Positions 23,335-32,476 of a stretch of DNA of 64,000 nucleotides are shown here, piece after piece. Under the pieces are notes generated by a model, which did no database searches, was not told the DNA's origin, and saw only the letters and a program-made list of their open reading frames with translations. A program made the translations under genes and the position numbers. Position 1 is the stretch's first letter; each line of letters opens with the position of its first letter. The stretch comes from CBDATA01 sp965215615. Its GTDB lineage: Bacteria; Acidobacteriota; Vicinamibacteria; Marinacidobacterales; Marinacidobacteraceae. The stretch lies in assembly GCA_965215615.1 (NCBI GenBank), contig OZ244068.1:1178001-1242000 (forward strand), written 5' to 3'.

Positions 23335-25800
23335 GTGTACCGATTCCTTTTCAGATATCTGCTGGCGGTCGGGATGGCCGCCCTTCCCCTTGCGTCGGCA
23401 GCGGCGCAGGATGACGGTGCGGTGCGCGGCACCGTCACATATGCGGACACGAGTGCCCCGGTGGTGGGCGCGGTGGTCCGGATTCCCGCCAGCGGAGCGT
23501 CGGCTGCGACCGATGCCGAGGGGCGTTTCGAGATCGGCGGACTCGCCGCCGGCGACTACGAGATCGTCGTGGAGCAGGGCCTGCTCACGAGCGACCGGCG
23601 GATGGTGTCGGTGGCTTCCGGCGAGACGACGACCGCTGACTTCCGGATTCGCTCCGGGGTTGCGGAGAGCGTCACCGTCTTCGGCCGCACCGTCGGAGAT
23701 CTGGGGCTCGCCGGGCGCGCCCCGTCCGCCAGCCGGCTCGACCTGCGACCCATCGACATCCCCGCCTCGGTGGATGTGGTGGACAGCGCGGTCATGGAGG
23801 CCCGCGGCTACCAGAAGGTCAGCGACGCAGTCGGCCGCACGGCGGGCGCGATCGTTGGCGAGCATGCCACCGCTCCCTCGTCCTTCTCGATGCGAGGCTT
23901 CACGGGTTCGCAGGTAGCCGTGCTCCGCGACGGCATCTGGCTCGGGCCGAGCCCGATGGTGATGCGCCCCCAGAACACCTTCAACCTCGCCCGGGTGGAA
24001 GTCATGCGCGGCCCGTCATCGGTGGTGAACGGTCAGGGTTCGGTGGCCGGCGCGGTCAACAGCGTCACCAAGTCCGCCGAGCCGATCGCCACGACAACCG
24101 GGAGCGCGCTCGTTTCCTACGGCAGCTTCAACACTTCGCTCGCCGCGCTCGGAGTCACCGGCCCGATCAGCGACACGCTCTGGTACCGACTGGATGCGAG
24201 CCGCGGCGGTTCGGACGGCTACGTGGATCGCATGGATTCCGGCTCGCTCAACCTCACCGGAAGCGTCCTGTGGCGCCCCGACCCCCGGTTCCGGTTCAAG
24301 CTGAGCGTGGATTATCTGGACGACGACCTCCCGAAATACTTCGGCACTCCGCTCGTCCCCCGCAGCTTCGCCGCCGAGCCGCTCGACGTGCTGGATGCAG
24401 CGACCGGCGAGGCGGTTGACGGGCGGATGCGGTTTCTCAACTACAACGTGGAGGACGGATTCGCCCGTTCCGATCAGACCCTGGTCCGGGCCGATATCGC
24501 CTGGGATGTGAGCGACCGCGTGACCCTCAACAACATCACCTACGGATTCGATGCGATGCGCGGATGGCAGAACGCGGAGGGCTACGTCTTTTGCGCGGAA
24601 GTCGTGGACGTCTGCCAGACCGTCGGCTCCATCCAGCGCTACTACGGCTACTTCATCATCGACCACGAACAGCGGCTCTACGGGAACCGGACCACGCTCA
24701 ACCTGGAGCACGATCTCGGAGGCCTCGAAAACGATGCCGTCTTCGGTGCCGAGTTCTCGACTCTCGACTTCAAGCGGACCCGCGGTTTTCGCCGGCAGGT
24801 TCCGATTGCGCCGGGAGATGCCGTGGATCCGCTGAACCCGGTCCCCGGCGTGTATGGACAAAGGGAGCTTCGGGGCATCAGCCCCACTGCCATCGAGTCC
24901 TGGGCGGTGTTCGTGGAGGATTCGCTGGCGCTGACCGACCGCCTGCGACTCGCGGGCGGGCTGCGGTACGACGGCTTGGACCTGGACCGCAAGAACACGA
25001 GCCCCACCGGCGAGCCGGAGGGAGGAGGCTTCGAGCGGGAATACCGGTGGTGGAGCTGGCGTGCCGGCGCGGTGCTGAACCTGCTTCCCGACCTGGTGGC
25101 GTTCGGGCAGTTCAGCAACGCCAAGGATCCGGTCAGTTCGAACTTTTTCCTGGTGAACTCCAATCAGGACTTCGACCTGACGGATACCGTCCAGTGGGAG
25201 GTGGGGGTCAAGGCCGATCTCGACAGCGGCCGCTCGCAATTGACCCTCTCCTGGTTCGACATCACCCGGGACGACGTGCTGGAGCGCTTTTCGCTCGACA
25301 GCGTGACGAACCTCGGCGGGATCGCCTCCCGGGGACTCGAATTCACGAGCGCCCTCCAGGCCGCGCCGAACGCGCGCCTCGGCCTGAATCTGGGCTACCT
25401 CGAATCGGAGTTCCGCGCCTCGCCCAACTTCGAGAAATTCGCCGGCAACCGGCCTCCCAACGTGCCGAACGTGACGGCCAATGTCTGGGCCAGCTACGAG
25501 AACATCGCCGGGCTGCCGCTCGAGATCGGTGCTTCCGGCCGCCATGTCGGCGAGCGGTTCGCGAACAACTCCAACCAGATCGCGATGAAGGCCTACACCC
25601 TCGGCGATGTCTATGCGTCGTGGACCCAGAGCGAGCGGGTACGCCTGACCTTCCGGGTGGACAACGTCACCGATACCGTGTACGCGGTCTGGTCGGATCC
25701 CTACTACGTGAGCCAGACCTCTCCGTCGTTCCTCTACTCGAACCAGTTGATGATCGGCGCGCCGCGGAGCTTCTCGGTCACGCTGCAGGCCGGCTTCTGA
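23335..25800 (+). CDS. TonB-dependent outer-membrane receptor (siderophore/metal type)
   Basis: The 821-residue product has a signal peptide, a carboxypeptidase-regulatory-like domain at about 30-110 (VRGTVTYADTSAPVVGAVVR), a plug domain (IPASVDVVDSAVMEARGYQ, FSMRGFTGSQVAVLRDGI, VEVMRGPSSVVNGQGSVAGA), a long beta-barrel and a terminal Phe (TLQAGF), as outer-membrane barrels require. The plug resembles FhuA/FecA-type siderophore receptors, but the ligand is not shown. GTG 23335 follows GGGAG at good spacing. An upstream TTG at 23308 is less likely. The gene ends at a strong hairpin. Confidence 0.92.
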   Translation: MYRFLFRYLLAVGMAALPLASAAAQDDGAVRGTVTYADTSAPVVGAVVRIPASGASAATDAEGRFEIGGLAAGDYEIVVEQGLLTSDRRMVSVASGETTTADFRIRSGVAESVTVFGRTVGDLGLAGRAPSASRLDLRPIDIPASVDVVDSAVMEARGYQKVSDAVGRTAGAIVGEHATAPSSFSMRGFTGSQVAVLRDGIWLGPSPMVMRPQNTFNLARVEVMRGPSSVVNGQGSVAGAVNSVTKSAEPIATTTGSALVSYGSFNTSLAALGVTGPISDTLWYRLDASRGGSDGYVDRMDSGSLNLTGSVLWRPDPRFRFKLSVDYLDDDLPKYFGTPLVPRSFAAEPLDVLDAATGEAVDGRMRFLNYNVEDGFARSDQTLVRADIAWDVSDRVTLNNITYGFDAMRGWQNAEGYVFCAEVVDVCQTVGSIQRYYGYFIIDHEQRLYGNRTTLNLEHDLGGLENDAVFGAEFSTLDFKRTRGFRRQVPIAPGDAVDPLNPVPGVYGQRELRGISPTAIESWAVFVEDSLALTDRLRLAGGLRYDGLDLDRKNTSPTGEPEGGGFEREYRWWSWRAGAVLNLLPDLVAFGQFSNAKDPVSSNFFLVNSNQDFDLTDTVQWEVGVKADLDSGRSQLTLSWFDITRDDVLERFSLDSVTNLGGIASRGLEFTSALQAAPNARLGLNLGYLESEFRASPNFEKFAGNRPPNVPNVTANVWASYENIAGLPLEIGASGRHVGERFANNSNQIAMKAYTLGDVYASWTQSERVRLTFRVDNVTDTVYAVWSDPYYVSQTSPSFLYSNQLMIGAPRSFSVTLQAGF

Positions 25801-25809
25801 CCGACCACC

Positions 25810-25845
25810 CCTGCCGGGAGCTGCCCCCTCGCGGCTCCCGGCAGG
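25810..25845 (+). terminator. hairpin terminator after the TonB receptor
   Basis: CCTGCCGGGAGC (25810-25821) and GCTCCCGGCAGG (25834-25845) form a perfect 12-pair stem with a 12-base loop, 10 bases after the receptor stop. No T run follows, so it is an intrinsic-like or transcript-stabilising hairpin. The AT-rich start of the defence island lies just beyond. Confidence 0.65.
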
Positions 25846-25918
25846 CAGTCACCCCCCCGCAGCGGGTACGGCTCGCTAGTTGAGGTAAAGACTATACGAA
25901 AAGTGCTATGCTTTTGGA

Positions 25919-28900
25919 ATGAATACTACTTCAGTCGATGTGAAGCACTCTGATCTGAAGGCGCTGCGCTTGCGACTCGGAACGACCCAGGCGGCACTGG
26001 CTCGCACTGTCGGTGTTGTTCCGAACACTCTTGCCCGTTGGGAGCGTGGCGAGCTCCCGATCCCTGCCTGGGCAGTTCAGCGTCTGGAGGCTGCATCCAG
26101 CGCCGGATCGTCTGGCCGGGCCGTCACACGTGGGGTCGTGCTCGATCCACACCACAAGGCGATCCTGGATGCGTTGAATGCTGACCTCGACCCAGCAGTA
26201 TTCGAGGCTTGCGCGACAGACCTTCTTCGCTGCCGCTGGCCAACCCTCGTCGCCATTCGGGGGGGCCACGACCACGGATTCGACGGCACGGTTGCCGATC
26301 CGACAGGGCACTCAAAGTTCCCGCTCATCGCGACAACAGCCAAAGATCTGACTGGCAACCTGCGTCGGAACCTGCGTCGAGCACGAGAGTTGAACCCGGC
26401 ACTGGATCGAGCCCTGTTCGCGACATCGAGAGTTGTGACGCCGCGCATGCGAGAAAAGCTCCAAGACCAGGCGAGGGATGTGGAGGTGACACTGGTACAA
26501 ATCTATGACCAGGACTGGTTCGCGCTAGAGCTATACCGGAAGCCTGAATGGTGCAAGCGCCTCCTTAGAGTGACGGGACGCCCCTCTGCCCTGAGTCAGT
26601 TCCCGAAATCACAACGGCCCGTCTTGGGGGATGAAATCCTGGGTCGCGAACGCGTCATGCGGTGGCTGCTTGAGCGTTCTGGCGATTGCCTTCTGGTGGG
26701 GTCGCCCGGCTCGGGCAAGACCTTTGTGTTGCGGGGTCTCGTGCAACAGGGGAGGGCGCTCTTCCTGGTTGACGATGATCGAACCCAGGTTGCCAATGAC
26801 TTGCGCGAGCTAAGGCCACCGGCCGTCATCCTGGATGATGCTCATGTCGATCCGGACCGGGTAGACTGGTTCAGGCATCTTCGGCAGGAAGTGGGTTCCG
26901 ATGCCCGCATCATCGCGACGACTTGGCCGAGCCGAGCCTCTAAACTCAGGACCGCCTTGGGGATCAGCACCGACGACGTGCGGAATCTGGATTCACCTGA
27001 TGACCTGATCGACGCGGACACGATGATTGAAATCATCAAATCGACTGGCCTCACAGGGCCGGATGAGCTTCTCCGCTGCATTCGTCTCCAGGCACCTGAG
27101 CGGCCTGGTCTCGTCGCAACGCTCGCGTATCTCTGTCGGGCAGGAGATTTTCGTCAAGTCGTGAGCGGAGAGGCGCTCGTTGATCAACTGGCTCCTCAAC
27201 TCGAAAAAATGATCGACTCCGACGCTCTCCTACACATGTTGGCACCGTTCGCTCTGGGCGGAGATGCCGGTGTGCGCCCGGAGCGCGTTGCGGGAGCTCT
27301 CGGCAAGTCATTGTTTGATGTGTCCAAGGCTCTCGCGCGGCTTGGTCCGGCCGGGATCCTGAAGGAGTTGCCTACGGCCGCTGACACGGGCATCGCCGAC
27401 GATCTCGAGGTATCGCATCAAGCAGCGCCTGTATCAGTGGTCCCGGCCCCGTTCCGCTGGGTCTTGGTGCGACGCATCTTCTTCGGTGGTGTCGGCTCGC
27501 TCCCACTCGATCGGTTCTTGGCTCTTGTGGAACGTACGGAGGATGCACTGGACACGTTGATGGGTGCTCGCGCACGTGGGGCACCGATTCCAGACCTCGA
27601 GCATCGTCTTGAGCGCGAGGCCGCACGGCTTCCCGACCATTCGTCGTCGCGCCTCTGGTCGAAATACGCGTCGCTTGGACCATCGGAGGCGCGTTACGTG
27701 GTGGAACGCCATCCTGATCGGCTGCCGGCGGTTGCCCACGAGGCGCTGGAGCAAGCTCCCGAAAGTGTGATTCCGTTACTGCTTGACCTCTTGTGTACGG
27801 GGGAAGATGCGAGGGTCGTGGATTCGCTACCCGAGAAGCCTTGGGAGATTTTGACCAGATGGGCCAATGGTTCGTCGCCTGGTAGGAGAGATTTGCGCCA
27901 CCGGCGCTCCTCATTGCTCCATGCCGCGAACGCGTGGCGAGCTCGTGGTGGCGATCCGAATGTTGCGATTCGCGCCATGTGCATTGCACTCGCACCAGGT
28001 TCCGACTATGTCACGGTCGATCCAGGAGCCGGTCGAACCGTGACTCTCCACCACGAGCTGCTCATTCCAAGTCATATCGAATCTCTCAAGGAGGAGCTGT
28101 GGCCGAGTGTTCGAGAGGCGATCACCGAGACGGGACGCGCACCGTGGAAAAACTTGATGGATATTGCGCGCGGATGGTTGAATCCTTTCCTTCCGTCCGG
28201 CGAAGACGTGCTCGAAGAAATCCGATTGGCCATGAGATCATTTGGAGATCGCTTGCTCCAGGACATGGCAGATGTCTCGCGAATACATCCTGGGGTTCAG
28301 CATCGACTCAAAGTAATGGCGAAGCGGGCAGGCTTGGATCTCCACGTGACGCTGGATCCAACCTTTGAGACACTTTATGGAGAACTTGAGCCAGATGAAG
28401 TAGATGAAATGATGCGGATGGATTCAACGAACAGCCTTGTGGAAACATGGGAACGCCAATCAGTTCAAGAAATAACAAGAAAACTCAAGCAGATGGAGTC
28501 AGAGGCGAATCTGGCAGGCATTCGGCACCCTCGTTGGTCACCCTATCTGTGCGAACAACTGGCCATGCGTATCTCCAATCCGGTCGTGGTCGCCGAGTTA
28601 TTCCTGGACAGCCAACTCCCGGCTGACCTTGTCGCACCCTTCATCCGTCAAGTCGTGACCATGAACGGCCCGAGGTGGCCAGAAGTGGCACGCCGGTGCC
28701 TCGGAACAGCCGACTATCAGGTGCTTGGAATCCAAGCTGTCCTTATCAGCAGTTCGCCGCCTCCTGATCTCTTGGCTACCGCTTTGGGTGTAGCCAAGTA
28801 CTTCCCTCACTTGATTCATACATTTTGTCTTCGACGCGAGGTGCCACTTGGCACGCTCAAGACGATGTTCCATTCTGAGGATGCCAGAGTTGCTGTGGCT

Positions 28901-29596
28901 GCTGCTATCGGCTACTGGTGTGGTCACCGACTTGAGGCGAACGACGATTGTCCACCACCACCGGAAGGATGGCGGGAGGCGGTTCTTCGCGCACCGGCAG
29001 ACGAGGCGGGGGTGTCCCAGCATGAGGAGTACTGGCTGAGCCAGGTTTTGTTGCAGGACGGGCGCTTGGCGGAGGAATGGTTGCTGTCAAAATTCGGCGA
29101 GGAAGATCACAATGCCGCATCGTGGAGTGTTGAGCAAATCGGCATCAAGATCCTTCCAGCGTTGGACACGAGACAGCGATCTCGTGTTCTGGCGGCCATG
29201 CGTCCGGGTTTCCATGGCGACGAATTCGTCAGACATCTCGTGGCGAATGATCTTGAGCTTTATCGGGAACTCCTTGGGATCGAGCACCTCGCGCCATTTC
29301 ATCTTTCGCCGCTGGCCGGCAAGCCCGACAGTACAGGTTGGCGCGCCAAGGTGAAACTCGCTCTGGCGAAGGGCTTCGCGATCGAGAAAATCACCCGAGC
29401 GACTCTCGGGCGGTGGAATTCCTGGTCAGGAAACGAAAGCGAGATGTGGGCCGGATGGCGACGCTCGTTTGCTGCGTTGATCGATGACGTCGACCATGAC
29501 GTCGCAAGCATCGGCCAGTATGGAGTCGAGATTACGAAGCGCGATGAGGATCGGACACTTATGGGAGAACGCTACGAAGCAGTACACGGCATGTAG
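25919..29596 (+). CDS. HTH - Mrr-like nuclease - STAND-type NTPase - helical repeat protein, candidate antiviral sensor
   Basis: The 1225-residue product begins with an XRE-type HTH (residues 12-55: LRLRLGTTQAALARTVG, NTLARWERGELPIP). A restriction-nuclease-like segment follows at about 80-200 (FEACATDLL, GGHDHGFDG with D121, IATTAKDL with K142), then a P-loop GSPGSGKT at 261-268, Walker B AVILDDAH at 312-319, and about 800 residues of helical, HEAT-like sequence. Nuclease-NTPase-repeat order is that of STAND defence sensors (Avs4-type proteins carry an Mrr nuclease). The N-terminal HTH is not part of that description. The DNA is visibly lower in GC than the flanking genes, suggesting transfer. 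It is convergent with a BREX operon. AAAAG/CTTTT arms at 25899-25915 might be an operator. Function is inferred. Confidence 0.68.
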   Translation: MNTTSVDVKHSDLKALRLRLGTTQAALARTVGVVPNTLARWERGELPIPAWAVQRLEAASSAGSSGRAVTRGVVLDPHHKAILDALNADLDPAVFEACATDLLRCRWPTLVAIRGGHDHGFDGTVADPTGHSKFPLIATTAKDLTGNLRRNLRRARELNPALDRALFATSRVVTPRMREKLQDQARDVEVTLVQIYDQDWFALELYRKPEWCKRLLRVTGRPSALSQFPKSQRPVLGDEILGRERVMRWLLERSGDCLLVGSPGSGKTFVLRGLVQQGRALFLVDDDRTQVANDLRELRPPAVILDDAHVDPDRVDWFRHLRQEVGSDARIIATTWPSRASKLRTALGISTDDVRNLDSPDDLIDADTMIEIIKSTGLTGPDELLRCIRLQAPERPGLVATLAYLCRAGDFRQVVSGEALVDQLAPQLEKMIDSDALLHMLAPFALGGDAGVRPERVAGALGKSLFDVSKALARLGPAGILKELPTAADTGIADDLEVSHQAAPVSVVPAPFRWVLVRRIFFGGVGSLPLDRFLALVERTEDALDTLMGARARGAPIPDLEHRLEREAARLPDHSSSRLWSKYASLGPSEARYVVERHPDRLPAVAHEALEQAPESVIPLLLDLLCTGEDARVVDSLPEKPWEILTRWANGSSPGRRDLRHRRSSLLHAANAWRARGGDPNVAIRAMCIALAPGSDYVTVDPGAGRTVTLHHELLIPSHIESLKEELWPSVREAITETGRAPWKNLMDIARGWLNPFLPSGEDVLEEIRLAMRSFGDRLLQDMADVSRIHPGVQHRLKVMAKRAGLDLHVTLDPTFETLYGELEPDEVDEMMRMDSTNSLVETWERQSVQEITRKLKQMESEANLAGIRHPRWSPYLCEQLAMRISNPVVVAELFLDSQLPADLVAPFIRQVVTMNGPRWPEVARRCLGTADYQVLGIQAVLISSSPPPDLLATALGVAKYFPHLIHTFCLRREVPLGTLKTMFHSEDARVAVAAAIGYWCGHRLEANDDCPPPPEGWREAVLRAPADEAGVSQHEEYWLSQVLLQDGRLAEEWLLSKFGEEDHNAASWSVEQIGIKILPALDTRQRSRVLAAMRPGFHGDEFVRHLVANDLELYRELLGIEHLAPFHLSPLAGKPDSTGWRAKVKLALAKGFAIEKITRATLGRWNSWSGNESEMWAGWRRSFAALIDDVDHDVASIGQYGVEITKRDEDRTLMGERYEAVHGM

Positions 29597-29675
29597 CCAA
29601 CGTCATCGAGCTGGGGTACCTGCACCATGGGCCTCATAGCTCGCGAAATGGCATCCGATGTCGGAACGATGGTGT

Positions 29676-30500
29676 TCACTTTTTTCGGCTATCGGTCTGC
29701 GTGGCGTATTCCCTGAGCGGCAAACGCTGCAATTCAGATGGGGCCGATGGGGCGTCTCGCAGCAGGAACAGCTCGTCATCGAGTCCGTGCCGGAGGAAAT
29801 CGAGGCGTGCATTCTCGGTGGCTACGGCCTCCGCAGAGGAGAACACCGCGCGAAAGGGGAACATCCGGGGACCCGAGAGCACGTCTTTCGGCGCGCCGGC
29901 GCGGAGTTCTCGGCTTCTGAGGATCGCCTCCGCCATCCAGGCGAGGAGTTTCGGGTTTTCCATGGGGCGCGCCCCGGCTGGCGCATAGATTCCCGCACGT
30001 TTCGTCTCCGTCAGCACCTTCCATTCCACGAAGGAGCGGAGCACATATCGGGTGGCGCGCTCGACCCCCGGGCGGTCCCCGAACTCTTCCCGGACCCGCC
30101 TTTGGATGACAGCGGCGGCGACCCGATTCTGAAGTCGGAGTTGCCGTCCGGCGTGCGCCGCGACTGCGCCCCAGAACGGGTAGGCGGCGGCCAGCATGCA
30201 CCAGTGAAGCGCGATCCGATGGGATGCGGGCGAATCCCGCAACAGTCGCAATCCGTCGTCACGGAGCGACTCCAGTCCGGTCGGAACGAGTTGCCAAGTC
30301 CTGATGAGCACGCCGATTGTCTTCATCCGGCCATTCCCGTGGGCTTTCCCGCCTGGAGAGATCTGATCCTGGAGAAAACGGTCGAGTGTGTCGCGGATTG
30401 CTTTCGTGTCGTTTCCCGTCAGCACCAGGCTCGCGGTTTCCTCAAGCCATGGGAGTCGGACGAGTCGGCTGATGCCGACCTTGCGCGCCAGATCCCTCAC
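29676..30500 (-). CDS. brxA: BREX protein BrxA (DUF1819-like)
   Basis: The 274-residue helical protein starts at GTG 30500, overlapping the pglZ stop as GTGA. It has no catalytic motif. Length, the basic C-terminal region and last place in the operon match BrxA of BREX type 3, a DNA-binding helical protein. The assignment rests partly on gene order, since the family is weakly conserved. Segments such as AAAYPFWGAVAAHAGRQLRL fit the DUF1819 core. Confidence 0.72.
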   Translation of the reverse strand: MRDLARKVGISRLVRLPWLEETASLVLTGNDTKAIRDTLDRFLQDQISPGGKAHGNGRMKTIGVLIRTWQLVPTGLESLRDDGLRLLRDSPASHRIALHWCMLAAAYPFWGAVAAHAGRQLRLQNRVAAAVIQRRVREEFGDRPGVERATRYVLRSFVEWKVLTETKRAGIYAPAGARPMENPKLLAWMAEAILRSRELRAGAPKDVLSGPRMFPFRAVFSSAEAVATENARLDFLRHGLDDELFLLRDAPSAPSELQRLPLREYATQTDSRKK

Positions 30501-32476
30501 GAGGCCGTCCTTCGGATACGGACAAGGGGCACGATGAGTTCCTCGATCGCAGCACCTCCGTGGCAGACGACACTCTCTTCCTTCGCCACGAACGCTTTCC
30601 GTTCCGGCGCGAGCAAGGGAATGAAGTCGGAGGGGAGGCCGGGAGGCACCCAGCGCGCGGAGTCCGGAAACCGGGCTTTGACGGCATTTCGGAGCGTTTC
30701 GTCCGCGAAGATGCGGACGCGCTCTCCGCGGACGTTCGCGAAAACACCTTCAGCGGGAGAGCCGATCCCTTCGGCTTCGATGTTGCCGTGGTCGCTGGTG
30801 AGCCAGATTTCGAACCCCGCCCGCAACAGCAGGTCGAGAAGTTTGACGAGGAATCCTTCGGCCGCCCACTGGCGGACCTGGTTTGCCATGCCTCGCTCGC
30901 CGAGCTGCATGCCGTGCATGATGTCGTCCACGGCGTTCACTACCCATGCCAGCGCCTGGATCTCCTCGTTTGCGAGAAGGGTCTCCGCTTCCCCCAGCGA
31001 GGCAGGCTTGAGATTTCGCTGATAACCGATCTGCTGAGGTCGCAGTCCGCGATCCTGCCAAAAACGCCGCCAATGCCTGGGTTCGGCCGAGGTGGACTGG
31101 ATCGTGTCTCCGAAGAAGTATGGGGGCCGCCCCGCAAACAGCGCCTGACGCGAAACCACTGTCAGGGTTGGCAGCCAGGCGAAGATGGCATCCTCTTCGA
31201 GCTGGAGACCCGGGAGCGTCCCGAGTAATTTCTCGCGAAGCAGTCTCCACTGCCAGAGCGAGAGTCCGTCAAGGACGAGGAGCGCCACCCTCGTGTTCCG
31301 GGTAGCCAGTGCGCCGGGGACATGGTGGAGCATGACTGGCGGAACAGGCGGCAGACTCGCGAGGGATCCGTACTGGTTCGGCAGCCAGTCGGCGAACGCG
31401 GCATCCACTTGGCGCTCCATTTCGCGAAACCCTTGGCGAACTGCATCTTCCCGTTCGTCCTCAGTGAGGAGATTCGCTCGGGTTTCGGCCCAGGCGCGGG
31501 CGAAGTGCCGCCAAGCGTGGTGGTCCGCGTCCTCGGCGGGAAAGAGTTCTTTCGCGAGCTCCAGACGGCGCTCCGTCAGCGGCCTTCCGGCAGGAGAGGC
31601 GATCCCAGCCGCGGCCCATGTTTCTTCTGATGACGGTTGGTAGGGATGCTCGACGGGAGAGAGGGAGCCTTCCAGGAAGAAGGTATCGAGGTAGGCCCGG
31701 ACCCGGGAATCGTCGAACGGAATCTCCGTCGGCCCCGCCATGGCGAGTGGGGGGCGGTCGCCTGATATCCGATCGGAATCGCGCTGGTCGAGGAAGCGGG
31801 GCCAGCGCTCCTGGATGAAATGGAGAAACACCTTCCGATCTCCGACCAGATCAGCAAGCGGCCACTCCTGGAACTGCTGCTTTCGACGCAATCGGCGCGC
31901 AAGCCTCGTCTGGAAGCTCGGGGGAATCGGTCGGTTCCGGTAATGGAGAGCAGCGAGGAGAGCCAGCAGGTCCGCATCGTCGTGGGCATCTTCCGGGTCG
32001 GCCTCGAAAATGCGACGCAGGAGAAAGTCCCGGCTCTCGTTGTCGCCGAGAGATTTCCGACCCGCCTCGTCCTGAATTTCGAAGAGCGATTCCCGGTCGG
32101 TGGGAGCGAGCTCGCGGACGACTCCGCCGCTCAGGCGCGGGAAGAATTCCTCGATGCGGAGGGAAACCCACTCGGCATGGTCCGTGAGATCGAAGGGCGG
32201 TGCGGACGCATCATCTTCCACGACCACCACGAGGTCTGGACGATTTTTCGAATCCCCGAGAGCTCGAATCTGTGTTTCGTAGGCGAAGCGAAAGGCGATG
32301 GGGTCGCCGTCGAGAAAGAGAATCCGGAAGCCGCGCCGCTCCAATGCGCCGAGAATCCCCGCATCGCGAAGCAGGCCGTCGGGATCCTCGGCCACAGTTG
32401 GCCACGCGAGGCCCGGAATGAACCGGCGGAGGATGGCGGCGGCGAGCGGACGGCCGGGTTCCGGGCCGTTCGTCAC
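30497..32476 (-). CDS. pglZ: BREX phosphatase-superfamily protein PglZ
   Basis: PglZ is the marker protein of BREX phage defence, with an alkaline-phosphatase-like core. The 659-residue product shows that core in its C-terminal half: VALLVLDGLSLWQW (residues 397-410), PTLTVVSRQALFAG, NAVDDIMHGMQLGERGM (514-530) and WLTSDHGN with SDHG at 561-564, then a C-terminal VCHGGAAIEELIVPLV. The first 390 residues are helical. The GTG at 32476 overlaps the pglX stop, which fixes the start. It lies between pglX and brxA, and the helicase gene usually found just upstream of it is missing. Confidence 0.88.
   Translation of the reverse strand: MTNGPEPGRPLAAAILRRFIPGLAWPTVAEDPDGLLRDAGILGALERRGFRILFLDGDPIAFRFAYETQIRALGDSKNRPDLVVVVEDDASAPPFDLTDHAEWVSLRIEEFFPRLSGGVVRELAPTDRESLFEIQDEAGRKSLGDNESRDFLLRRIFEADPEDAHDDADLLALLAALHYRNRPIPPSFQTRLARRLRRKQQFQEWPLADLVGDRKVFLHFIQERWPRFLDQRDSDRISGDRPPLAMAGPTEIPFDDSRVRAYLDTFFLEGSLSPVEHPYQPSSEETWAAAGIASPAGRPLTERRLELAKELFPAEDADHHAWRHFARAWAETRANLLTEDEREDAVRQGFREMERQVDAAFADWLPNQYGSLASLPPVPPVMLHHVPGALATRNTRVALLVLDGLSLWQWRLLREKLLGTLPGLQLEEDAIFAWLPTLTVVSRQALFAGRPPYFFGDTIQSTSAEPRHWRRFWQDRGLRPQQIGYQRNLKPASLGEAETLLANEEIQALAWVVNAVDDIMHGMQLGERGMANQVRQWAAEGFLVKLLDLLLRAGFEIWLTSDHGNIEAEGIGSPAEGVFANVRGERVRIFADETLRNAVKARFPDSARWVPPGLPSDFIPLLAPERKAFVAKEESVVCHGGAAIEELIVPLVRIRRTAS

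Noticed and set aside
25899..25915. AAAAG-N7-CTTTT as operator of the HTH-STAND gene
   Set aside because: Arms of five bases in AT-rich DNA are too weak to annotate on their own; mentioned only within the gene entry.
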